Assembly: GCA_050740975.1 (NCBI GenBank)
Contig: JBOIEE010000316.1
Location: 1 to 6,429 of the forward strand
Direction: 5' to 3'
DNA: 6,429 nucleotides
Origin: JBOHHR01 sp050740975
GTDB lineage: Bacteria; Pseudomonadota; Gammaproteobacteria; JBOHHR01
Numbering within the stretch: the first letter of the stretch is position 1; every line of letters starts with the position of its first letter. Positions 1 through 5,657 of the stretch are shown piece after piece. The notes beneath the pieces were generated by a model that did not search any database, was not told the origin of the DNA, and was given only the letters and a program-made list of their open reading frames with translations. Both the position numbers and the translations under genes were made by a program.

Positions 1-1
1 C

Positions 2-124
2 ATCACCGATCTCAATTCTCTGAATGGCCTCTACGTTAACAATATCAAGGTCTTGACCACGGTGCTGCACGATGGCGACCGAGTCGACATCGGCGACATA
101 CGGCTGCGGTTTGTCCAGCAGTGA
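2..124 (+). CDS. FHA-domain protein, C-terminal end (5' partial)
   Basis: This frame is open from the window edge to a TGA at 122-124 and encodes the last 40 residues of a longer protein. The peptide begins ITDLNSLNGLYVNN and continues with LHDGDRVDIGDIRLRF. This is the end of a forkhead-associated fold: the D-x-x-S-x-N-G-x-x-V-N motif, then the L-x-D-G-D-x-V-x-I-G strand and a final hydrophobic strand. FHA domains bind phosphothreonine peptides and are common in bacterial Ser/Thr kinase signalling, secretion regulation and adenylate cyclases. The protein stops right after the fold, so the FHA domain is C-terminal. What lies N-terminal to it is outside the window, so the full architecture and the partner cannot be given. 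Confidence 0.85.
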   Translation: MTDLNSLNGLYVNNIKVLTTVLHDGDRVDIGDIRLRFVQQ

Positions 125-241
125 GCGCAATATCTGCTGACGGCACCAAGTTTACCCACTACTTAAGAGCCGAATTCCGAAAAATTCCGAAGTAAGTAAG
201 GCGCATCCAAAATCGCCCCTGCCGCGTATAGGTAAGCACAT

Positions 242-277
242 GCCAAAACGGCTCCCGCTGTCGTCGGCCATTTTGGC
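242..277 (+). repeat. imperfect inverted repeat upstream of the DUF4394 gene
   Basis: GCCAAAA (242-248) pairs with TTTTGGC (271-277). After a C/A mismatch, GGC (250-252) pairs with GCC (267-269), leaving a 14-base loop. A second short perfect hairpin, CCGTG-GCATG-CACGG, follows at 294-308. Neither is followed by a T-run, so a rho-independent terminator for the FHA gene is not supported. They could be leader-RNA structure or an operator. The 125-362 interval otherwise holds no supportable gene; it also contains a near-tandem AATTCCGA repeat around 173-188. Confidence 0.35.
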
Positions 278-350
278 CAAAGCGGAAGACACGCCGTGGC
301 ATGCACGGAACCGGCTAGGCACCGGTATACCTACTTTTTTTACCTTATCG

Positions 351-356
351 AAGGAG
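351..356 (+). promoter_or_regulatory. Shine-Dalgarno site that decides the DUF4394 start
   Basis: AAGGAG lies six bases before the ATG at 363. The frame is open further upstream to an ATG at 240, but that start has no comparable site. It would also put 41 polar residues in front of a clean signal peptide. The start at 363 is therefore preferred. Confidence 0.85.
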
Positions 357-362
357 ACTGAC

Positions 363-1268
363 ATGACTACGAGAAAGCTGTTTGCAGCCTTATTTACCAT
401 ACTGTTCGGACTGATCGCGGCGGCGCCCGCGGCACAGGCGACTGGTAATTTGAAAGCCATCGGGCTTACCCAGGATGGTATGCTCGTGCGCTTCAACACG
501 GGATCCCCGGGTAACACCAAGGACATCGGGTTTATTACTGGGCTTCAGAGCCCCGATACCTCGCTCATCGGTATTGACTTCCGGGTCCAGGATGGCCTGC
601 TTTATGGAGTCGGAGATGTGGGTGGACTTTATACCATAAACACCCAGAACGCTGTGGCGACACCAGTGCCCGCGCCGATTGGCCCCGCCTTGGATGTCGA
701 CCTTGACGGAACTTTCTTTGGTGTCGATTTCAACCCGGCTGCCAACGCGCTGCGCATTGTCAGCGACACCGGGCAGAACTTGCGCCATCCGTTCGGCGCC
801 GGCGCGACACAAGGCGTGACTCAGGACGACAGCGCTACCTTCGGTCCGCTGCTCTACGGGGTGCCCGTGTCGCTGCCTGCGACTGGCGTCACCGCTGCCG
901 CCTACACCAACAACGACGACGCGATCGCGGTCCCGAACGCGGCTAGCACCGGCACCACGCTGTTCGACATAGACCCGGCGACGGTCCCGCCGGCGACGGA
1001 TCCGCAGGATGTAGTCGTGATTCAGTCACCGGCTAACAACGGGCTCCTGGTGAGCACAGGCAGCCTGGGAGTCGATGCCGACCAGGACGCCGGCTTCGAC
1101 ATCTTCAGCAAGCTCGGCGCGGGCGTGGCGGTGAGCAACGCGGCCTTCGCCTCGCTCTTCGTGAATGGGCGTTACCGCCTTTACACGATCAACCTGTTGA
1201 CTGGTAAAGCGACCGCGGTCGGGGCTTTCGACGACCAAGTCGTCGATATCGCCCTCAGCTTAAATTAG
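363..1268 (+). CDS. exported DUF4394-domain protein
   Basis: A 301-residue protein. Residues 1-26 form a Sec signal peptide: MTTRK, a hydrophobic core LFAALFTILFGLIAAAP, and an AQA cleavage site before Thr27. The rest matches my memory of DUF4394: repeated beta-strand units such as LIGIDFRVQDGLLYGVG, GLYTIN, FFGVDFNPAANALRIVSDTGQNLRHPF, and a closing YRLYTINLLTGKATAVG. These look like short propeller-type blades, so a periplasmic or secreted beta-propeller-like protein is likely. The biochemical role of the family is not known to me, and no catalytic residues stand out. The gene stands alone, about 240 bases after the FHA gene and followed by IS debris, so neighbours give no hint of function. 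Family call is strong; function is unknown. Confidence 0.88.
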   Translation: MTTRKLFAALFTILFGLIAAAPAAQATGNLKAIGLTQDGMLVRFNTGSPGNTKDIGFITGLQSPDTSLIGIDFRVQDGLLYGVGDVGGLYTINTQNAVATPVPAPIGPALDVDLDGTFFGVDFNPAANALRIVSDTGQNLRHPFGAGATQGVTQDDSATFGPLLYGVPVSLPATGVTAAAYTNNDDAIAVPNAASTGTTLFDIDPATVPPATDPQDVVVIQSPANNGLLVSTGSLGVDADQDAGFDIFSKLGAGVAVSNAAFASLFVNGRYRLYTINLLTGKATAVGAFDDQVVDIALSLN

Positions 1269-1277
1269 TAACTGGTT

Positions 1278-1310
1278 GGGCCTAGGAGCCTATCCGTTCC
1301 TAGGGGGCCC
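1278..1310 (+). terminator. hairpin after the DUF4394 gene, possible weak terminator
   Basis: CCTAGGA (1281-1287) pairs perfectly with TCCTAGG (1298-1304) around a 10-base loop. The outer GGG (1278-1280) can pair with CCC (1308-1310) across a bulge. The hairpin starts ten bases after the stop codon, where a terminator is expected. No T-tract follows (the next bases are GCTTGCCC), so intrinsic termination is uncertain; it may simply stabilise the 3' end. No gene is recognisable between 1311 and 1441. Confidence 0.35.
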
Positions 1311-1441
1311 GCTTGCCCAAACAACCGCGCGGGGATGGTAGGGGGGGCCAGGCCGGGTGCTCGAAGAGCGTTTCCGGGGCGAGTCCACCCCGCGTCGACG
1401 GTGGAGCGGCCAGTAAGACGGCTGCCATTGTGATCAGCGCT

Positions 1442-1611
1442 TGTAAATTGATACACCGCAGCGATTGAAATTTGATGCACCCTCTGTTGAGGTGCCGCTT
1501 TTTAGGAGCGAGGAGCGGCGATGATCGGGTGGGAGCGGTGTATGGAAGTTCAAATTTTTCGGGCGCCAGGGTAAGAGCCTGGGCGCGATTGTGAGAGCGA
1601 CGGGGCTATCG
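1442..1611 (+). mobile_element. IS21-family insertion sequence, left-end remnant
   Basis: The stretch starts with TGTAAATTGATACACC (1442-1457). Twenty-four bases on comes a related copy, TGAAATTTGATGCACC (1466-1481), identical at 13 of 16 positions. Multiple directly repeated terminal sequences beginning TG, just before istA, are characteristic of IS21-family ends. An AGGAG site and the start of an istA-like reading frame follow. Similarity to IstA ends near 1611, and no istB, right end or matching terminal repeat is seen, so this is a solo left-end fragment of about 170 bases. The exact outer boundary is inferred from the TG and the repeat spacing; no target-site duplication can be tested because the other end is missing. 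Confidence 0.7.
1521..1611 (+). pseudogene. istA: istA fragment (IS21-family transposase N-terminus), frameshifted
   Basis: An ATG at 1521 follows AGGAG (1511-1515) by five bases and reads MIGWERCMEVQIFR, then hits TAA at 1572. Shifting frame at the CGGG run near 1560-1563 restores RQGKSLGAIVRATGLS. Together this gives the usual IstA beginning, a helix-turn-helix region of the type W-x-x-(I/V)-x-x-L-x-R-Q-G-x-S-x-x-A-I-A-R-x-x-G-x-S. One extra G explains the shift. After ATGLS the expected recognition helix (R-N-T-V-R-x-Y) is absent and the sequence becomes unrelated. Only about 30 codons of a roughly 500-codon gene remain, so it cannot be functional. Bases 1612-1763 after it hold nothing I recognise. 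Confidence 0.72.
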
Positions 1612-1763
1612 GGCTCTATGCATTTCGCTCGGCACCATGGCTTTCTACCCAGGCTCTGCCGGCCCTACCGGGCTAATGACGGGCGGTGCCTACGCAGCCT
1701 GGCTCCAGATTTCCGACACCCAAGCTGGCCAAGCCGCTGCTTGTCACCTAGCATGTTGGAACG

Positions 1764-2087
1764 ATGGCTGTGATGCTCGGTGTAAATCTTAAACTTCGCT
1801 TACGGCGGCGCGTCTTCGCCATGACCCTGGCGCTGCTCATCGCCCAACTCGGGATGCTGGCGCACGCGCTCGAACATAAGTTCGAGCTAGCGCAAGCCCG
1901 GTCCCATGCACCGTGTCTTTTATGCCATGCCGCCGATCATCTTGAGCATGGTCTAGCGCCCTCCCTTGCGCTGGCGACGATCGCGCAGGGCCCTACCCGG
2001 GCCGCCCCAGAAGCTCCTGGCGCGGCCGACGTTCATAGCGTTTGTCCCTACCTGGCGCGCGCACCACCCGCCGCTCTCCAAGTCTAG
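1764..2087 (+). CDS. small His/Cys membrane-anchored protein, DUF2946-like, of the zinc locus
   Basis: A 107-residue protein with a basic N-terminus (KLRLRRR) and one hydrophobic segment, roughly residues 20-36 (MTLALLIAQLGMLAHAL), acting as signal anchor or signal peptide. Possible metal ligands follow: HALEH, then CLLCHAADHLEH near residues 51-62, then HSVCPYLARAPP close to the end. The ending in RAPP, the C-x-x-C-H cluster and the length resemble DUF2946-type proteins that often sit before TonB-dependent metal receptors. The next gene, 88 bases on, is such a receptor, which supports a role in periplasmic metal handling; this is inference. The start is uncertain: no good ribosome site precedes 1764, and in-frame ATGs at 1773 and 1821 are alternatives, the last beginning exactly at the hydrophobic segment. 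No Zur-like palindrome was found upstream. Confidence 0.62.
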   Translation: MAVMLGVNLKLRLRRRVFAMTLALLIAQLGMLAHALEHKFELAQARSHAPCLLCHAADHLEHGLAPSLALATIAQGPTRAAPEAPGAADVHSVCPYLARAPPAALQV

Positions 2088-2105
2088 TTTTTAAAGCCTC
2101 TTATC

Positions 2106-2118
2106 GACCGACGCGGTC
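2106..2118 (+). repeat. short perfect palindrome between the small protein and receptor genes
   Basis: GACCG-ACG-CGGTC is a perfect five-base inverted repeat around three bases, 58 bases before the receptor start. It does not resemble the AT-rich gammaproteobacterial Zur operator I would expect before a zinc receptor. It could be a minor hairpin in the intergenic RNA or chance. Confidence 0.25.
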
Positions 2119-2164
2119 TGTACCAGGCCTTGGGCCGTGGCATGCCCGTTCGGCACAACTACTT

Positions 2165-2170
2165 GGAGAG
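2165..2170 (+). promoter_or_regulatory. Shine-Dalgarno site for the receptor gene
   Basis: GGAGAG lies five bases before the ATG at 2176. It decides against the in-frame ATG at 2137, which would add 13 residues (MACPFGTTTWREL) in front of the signal peptide. Confidence 0.75.
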
Positions 2171-2175
2171 AACTC

Positions 2176-4191
2176 ATGCGACAGAGACTTCTCATTCTCG
2201 ACTTGGCGCTAGTCTCGTGCGCTGCGCACGCGGCGGGCGCGGAAGAAGAACCGGTGGTCCTCGAGCCTATCACGGTCACCGCTACCCCCTTGGAGGCCGA
2301 AGCGGGGCACATCGCCCAGCCGGTCGAGGTGCTCACGGGCGAGGCGCTTCGGCGCCGGCAGGCCCTCACCATCGGTGAGATGCTGGCGCGCGAGCCCGGG
2401 ATCAGCGCCACCGACTACGGCCAGGGCGCTAGCCGGCCGATCATCCGAGGGCTCGGGGGATCCCGTGTGCGCATGCTCGAAGGCGGGATCGGGTCCATGG
2501 ATGTCTCGAATTTGAGCCCCGACCATGCGGTTGCCATCGATCCCCTGCACGCGCGCCAGATCGAGATCTTGAAAGGGCCTGCTACCCTGCTCTACGGCAG
2601 CGGGGCCATCGGCGGCATCGTCAACATCGTGACCGATCGCATCCCGACGGAGGTGCCGGATGCGCCCCACGCCGAGGCCGAGTTCCGCTACGATGCCGCC
2701 ACCAACGAGCGTGCCGGTGGCGGAAAACTGGACGCGGGCATCGGCGGCAACCTGGCCTTGCACTTCGATGGCCTCAAACGCCGCACCTCCGACTATGACA
2801 TCCCCGGGTTCGGCTCCATCGAGCCCCAGCCGGGCGAGAGACCCGGGGAGTTGTTCAACAGCGATGTCGATACCGAGAACGTGGCCGGTGGCGCTTCTTA
2901 TATCGGCGATCGGGGTCACCTCGGCTTCGCCATCAGCCACTACGCGAGCAACTACGGGGTACCGGGTAGCGGCGAGGAGGCCGGCGTTCGCATCGATCTC
3001 GATCAGCTCCGTTACGACATCGAAGGCGAGGTCGAGGCCCCGGCCCCCGGTTTCAGCCTCCTGAAGATGAAGCTCGGTCACAACGACTATGAGCATCAGG
3101 AGATCGAGCCGAGCGGCGAGGTCGGCACGGATTTCCAGAACGACGAATACGAGGGACGGGTCGAGCTCCTGCACCAACCGCTGTGGGGATTCCGCGGCGT
3201 GCTCGGGGTCCAGATCCGCCACCAGGACTTCGAGGCCACCGGCGAAGGGGCGTTGACGCCCCCGGTCGGCGGCCGATCGGTCGGCGTTTTTTGGTTCGAG
3301 GATCGCGACTGGAACCTCTGGCATTTCGAGGCCGGCGCCCGTTATGAAAACGCCCGCTACGATACCGACGATGTCGAGCACGATATCTACAGCGTTTCGG
3401 CCGGTGCGGTGCGGAACTTCGGAGACGATTACTCGGCCGGGATTTCGGTGACCCGCGCCCAGCGCGCCCCGAGCCTGGAGGAGCTTTACAACGACGGGTC
3501 CCATCTCGCGACCGCCACCTTCGAGCGCGGCGACACGGCGCTCGATCCGGAGACCGCCAATAACCTCGACCTCACCCTGCGAAAATCCAAGGGCCGCTGG
3601 ACCTGGCGCGTTGCGGCCTTCGCCAATCTCATCGAGGACTTCATCTTCGCCGATTCCGTGGACGCGAACGGCGACGGTGTGGCCGACCGCGTGGACGAGG
3701 AAGGCAACCCGGTCCTCGATGGCGATCTCTTGAGCCTCGCCTTCGTGCAGGACAACGCGATCTTCTACGGCGCGGAAGCCGAGACCGTTTTCGGGATATT
3801 CGAGGGCACGAGCTACGGCGAGCTCGACGCCCGGCTCTTTGCGGACTATGTGCGCGGCAAGCTGACCGACGGCGACGACCTCCCGCGGATCACGCCGCCG
3901 CGTTTCGGCGGCGGGCTCGACTATCGGTTAGGGCCCTGGAGTGGCGATTTCGAGGTCATACGGGTCGCCAAGCAAACCGACAACGCATCGCTCGAAACCG
4001 AGACCGACGGGTACACGCAGATCGATCTCGGTGTCGGTTACACCTTCGGCACCACGCCGGCCGATCTCACGTTGACGCTGCGGGGCACCAACCTCTTGGA
4101 CGAAGAGGAAAGGCGCCATACCTCATTCTTAAAAGACATCGCCCCCCTCCCCGGCCGCAGCGTCCTGCTCACCGTGCGGGCGAGCTTCTGA
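2176..4191 (+). CDS. znuD: ZnuD-like TonB-dependent outer-membrane receptor (zinc uptake)
   Basis: A 671-residue outer-membrane receptor, a normal length for the family. Residues 1 to about 22 are a signal peptide (MRQRLLILDLALVSCAAHAA). A TonB box lies near 31-38 (PITVTATP). The plug domain, about 45-160, contains LTIGEMLAREPGI, RGLGGSRVRMLEGGIGSMDVS, SPDHAV and ILKGPATLLYGSGAIGGIVN. The SPDHAV Asp116-His117 pair lines up with the plug residues reported to bind zinc in Neisseria ZnuD. The barrel ends with NLLDEEERRHTSFLKDIAPLPG and a C-terminal Phe, the outer-membrane assembly signal. The H-T-S-F-L-K-D-x-A-P-L-P-G-R ending is typical of the ZnuD group. An extracellular segment carries DANGDGVAD (496-504), a calcium-loop-like motif; the His-rich loop of Neisseria ZnuD is not evident. 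It follows a DUF2946-like gene and precedes a permease remnant, both fitting metal import. The receptor call is near certain; zinc as substrate is likely but inferred. Confidence 0.9.
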   Translation: MRQRLLILDLALVSCAAHAAGAEEEPVVLEPITVTATPLEAEAGHIAQPVEVLTGEALRRRQALTIGEMLAREPGISATDYGQGASRPIIRGLGGSRVRMLEGGIGSMDVSNLSPDHAVAIDPLHARQIEILKGPATLLYGSGAIGGIVNIVTDRIPTEVPDAPHAEAEFRYDAATNERAGGGKLDAGIGGNLALHFDGLKRRTSDYDIPGFGSIEPQPGERPGELFNSDVDTENVAGGASYIGDRGHLGFAISHYASNYGVPGSGEEAGVRIDLDQLRYDIEGEVEAPAPGFSLLKMKLGHNDYEHQEIEPSGEVGTDFQNDEYEGRVELLHQPLWGFRGVLGVQIRHQDFEATGEGALTPPVGGRSVGVFWFEDRDWNLWHFEAGARYENARYDTDDVEHDIYSVSAGAVRNFGDDYSAGISVTRAQRAPSLEELYNDGSHLATATFERGDTALDPETANNLDLTLRKSKGRWTWRVAAFANLIEDFIFADSVDANGDGVADRVDEEGNPVLDGDLLSLAFVQDNAIFYGAEAETVFGIFEGTSYGELDARLFADYVRGKLTDGDDLPRITPPRFGGGLDYRLGPWSGDFEVIRVAKQTDNASLETETDGYTQIDLGVGYTFGTTPADLTLTLRGTNLLDEEERRHTSFLKDIAPLPGRSVLLTVRASF

Positions 4192-4420
4192 AGGGCAGCC
4201 GCCATCATCGAACATCCTTCCGTGATCGCCAAGATCCTTTGCCACGAAGTCCGCGGCATGTTCGTCGTGGCGCCCCTAGTCGCGCTGGGCACTGCGGTCA
4301 GCGGCTTCGTGATCGCCCATCATGCCGATTATCCACCCGGGCAAATGACGGTAGCGATTTTGTGCCTGTTTCTTACACTGGCTTGGCTTTATCGCTTTGT
4401 TGTCGCGCACGTGAAATCAA
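4192..4420 (+). pseudogene. C-terminal fragment of an ABC-3 metal permease (ZnuB-like)
   Basis: In the same frame as the receptor, immediately after its TGA, the sequence reads AAAIIEHPSVIAKILCHEV, then two hydrophobic segments: roughly MFVVAPLVALGTAVSGFVIAH, and MTVAILCLFLTLAWLYRF after the loop HADYPPGQ. The pattern of an L-C-x-x-V-x-G-M helix entry, a helix, a short D-x-P-P-x-Q loop and a last helix matches the end of ABC-3 family Zn/Mn permeases as I know them. About 75 of roughly 270 residues remain. A GTG at 4222 could begin the frame but has no ribosome site. Past about 4420 the frame stays open to 4587 but overlaps a transposase scrap read in another frame. The preceding znuA/znuC genes are absent. 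The family call is from memory and moderately sure. Confidence 0.6.
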
Positions 4421-4452
4421 CGGGTTTAAGGAGCCACGATCGTTTTGCAATT

Positions 4453-4544
4453 ATGGCTACAAGCTCCAACCGCCACGCATACCTCTTGATGGCGTACCGT
4501 TGCACGTCGTGCAACGCGGCCACAAGCGCGAACCGTGTTTTTTC
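4453..4544 (+). pseudogene. Y1 (IS200/REP-associated) transposase, N-terminal fragment
   Basis: In the frame starting at 4458 the sequence reads YKLQPPRIPLDGVPLHVVQ, followed by RGHKREPCFF, the hallmark start of Y1 HUH transposases (typical form R-x-P-R-x-x-x-x-G-x-x-x-H-V-x-x-R-G-N-N-R-x-x-x-F). The His-x-x-x-R-G-x-x-R core is kept; the second Asn of the usual G-N-N-R is Lys here. An ATG at 4453 sits one base out of frame, so a single-base loss probably separates the start codon from the body. Similarity ends after Cys-Phe-Phe at 4544, before the second HUH motif and the catalytic Tyr, so the fragment is inactive. AAGGAG at 4428-4433 is too far upstream to serve this ATG well. Confidence 0.7.
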
Positions 4545-4711
4545 ACGCTGTACCAACTCAACCCCGCTTGGGCGGACTCCAGGGTGAGGAACTCGAACAG
4601 ACGCCGGTCGTCGCGAACGGGAACGCCCCACTTCTGGTCGCGATAATCGACGTAATCCTGCTTGGAGAGGTCGACCCAGAGACAGTGGCAGAGATCTTTT
4701 TGGTTTTGCAT
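4544..4711 (-). pseudogene. tag: 3-methyladenine DNA glycosylase I (tag), N-terminal fragment
   Basis: Reading leftwards from an ATG at 4709-4711, 56 residues match the start of DNA-3-methyladenine glycosylase I: CLWVDLSKQDYVDYRDQKWG, VPVRDDRRLFEFLTLESAQ and AGLSWYSV. The family removes 3-methyladenine from alkylated DNA and is about 190 residues long. After Val56 the expected L-x-K-R-x-x-(Y/F) continuation is lost and the frame runs into the transposase scrap read backwards. The catalytic core, the rest of the helix-hairpin-helix region and the C-terminal zinc ligands are missing. Arg24 occupies the position of the usual His zinc ligand in the Y-H-D motif, while the Cys partner (Cys10) is kept. 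No ribosome site is clear before the ATG. Loss of activity is certain if the protein ends here. Confidence 0.8.
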
Positions 4712-4798
4712 GCGCTCAAAACTGTAAGTTCATGATTGCTCCTCTCACAGCGACGGTCTTATGCCGCACGTACACAATCCCATGTTCCAATGTATCAG

Positions 4799-5545
4799 TT
4801 ATTCTGCGATCCGCACTCCGACCTCGTCCAAATGCCGCAGAAGGTCCGCTGGATCCTGATAGACACGATAGGCACCGGCACGCTCCAGTTCATCCTGGCC
4901 ATAGCCGCCGGAAAGAAGTCCTATGCCAAGTGCCCTGGCGCGACGGGCGGCTAGCAAGTCCCACACACTATCGCCCACCACAACCGAGTTGCTGATGGTC
5001 ACTTCCAGGCGTTCAGCGGCGGCGAGGAAGAGATCAGGATCGGGCTTAGCATGAGACACCTGGTCCCGTGTGACGATGGGCACCGCAGGGTCTACTCCAA
5101 GAATTTCCAGCGCAGGGCCAGCAGTCTCCAATCGTCCGCTGGTCGCAATGGCCCAAGGGATACCGGTCTGCGACAAGTAAGCCAGAAGTTCTCGCGCGCC
5201 AGGGAGCGGGCGAACCTGCTTCACTTGACGCGCGTAGGCTTCCGCGTGCAATCGTTGCAGACGCGTAGCCTCCTCAGCCGTTACGCGACGCCCAGTCTCC
5301 CGCAGGAGGGCATTCACGAACAGGCCTCCGCTCATACCGATCCGGCGATGGATGCGCCAGACGGATAGCTCAATGCCGGCCTTTTCCAGCGCCTCGCGCC
5401 ACGCGAGGACGTGCTGGTACACGCTGTCGACCAGCGTGCCATCCAGATCAAACAGTAAGGCTGGTCCGCTCCTCATTATCCTTTCGTCGGAGTGATCTTC
5501 CGTCACTGGACGTTGGGTAGGGTCGGACGAGTTGGATAGGTGCAT
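4799..5545 (-). CDS. HAD-superfamily phosphatase (phosphoglycolate-phosphatase-like)
   Basis: A complete 248-residue haloacid-dehalogenase-fold hydrolase. Motif I is FDLDGTLVDS with nucleophile Asp33 and acid/base Asp35. An alpha-helical cap follows, about 44-110 (HVLAWREALEKAGI, RRIGMSG). Motif II is the Thr/Ser of IATSG (135-136). Motif III is Lys167 in HAKPDPDLF, and motif IV is GDSVWD (191-196) with two Asp for magnesium. All catalytic positions are intact, so the enzyme should be active on a small phosphorylated substrate. The exact substrate cannot be read; the cap type resembles phosphoglycolate phosphatase, beta-phosphoglucomutase and sugar phosphatases. The first 23 residues are a polar extension and Met24 would be a shorter start, but the strong ribosome site supports 5545. 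It is last in a minus-strand series behind the broken epimerase. Confidence 0.88.
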   Translation of the reverse strand: MHLSNSSDPTQRPVTEDHSDERIMRSGPALLFDLDGTLVDSVYQHVLAWREALEKAGIELSVWRIHRRIGMSGGLFVNALLRETGRRVTAEEATRLQRLHAEAYARQVKQVRPLPGARELLAYLSQTGIPWAIATSGRLETAGPALEILGVDPAVPIVTRDQVSHAKPDPDLFLAAAERLEVTISNSVVVGDSVWDLLAARRARALGIGLLSGGYGQDELERAGAYRVYQDPADLLRHLDEVGVRIAE

Positions 5546-5551
5546 GATAGT

Positions 5552-5557
5552 CTCCTT
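5552..5557 (-). promoter_or_regulatory. strong Shine-Dalgarno site for the HAD gene
   Basis: On the minus strand AAGGAG, within AAAAGGAG, lies six bases before the ATG at 5545. It supports the longer start over Met24, and shows the gene can be translated independently of the broken epimerase upstream. Confidence 0.8.
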
Positions 5558-5657
5558 TTAAGCCGCTGCTCGTATGCTCAGAATGCTGCCAGGAAGAGTA
5601 GATTGCCAGCACGGCGACCGGCATTGGAAACGACTGCAGACAGAGCCTTGATGAAGG

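Noticed and set aside
240..362. Upstream in-frame extension of the DUF4394 gene from ATG 240
   Set aside because: It has no ribosome site and would bury a clear signal peptide; the start at 363 has AAGGAG at ideal spacing.
390..812. Minus-strand open frame of 140 codons
   Set aside because: It is antisense to the well-supported DUF4394 gene and has no recognisable motif.
1278..1310. Confident rho-independent terminator
   Set aside because: The hairpin is good but there is no T-tract after it, so it is listed only as a weak candidate.
1637..1792. 51-codon plus-strand frame with a Cys-rich end (HLACWNDGCDARCK)
   Set aside because: No ribosome site, no recognised family, and it overlaps the start of the DUF2946-like gene; probably chance.
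1612..2175. Zur operator before the zinc genes
   Set aside because: I looked for an AT-rich GTTATA-type palindrome and found none; only a GC-rich 13-base palindrome at 2106-2118 is present.
2209..3504. Long open frame on the minus strand (431 codons)
   Set aside because: It lies wholly opposite the receptor gene, shows no recognisable domain, and is a typical shadow in GC-rich DNA.
4535..4735. Plus-strand open frame of 66 codons
   Set aside because: It is the reverse of the tag fragment, which has clear family motifs on the other strand.
5051..5368. Plus-strand open frame of 105 codons
   Set aside because: It is antisense to the HAD phosphatase, whose four catalytic motifs are intact.
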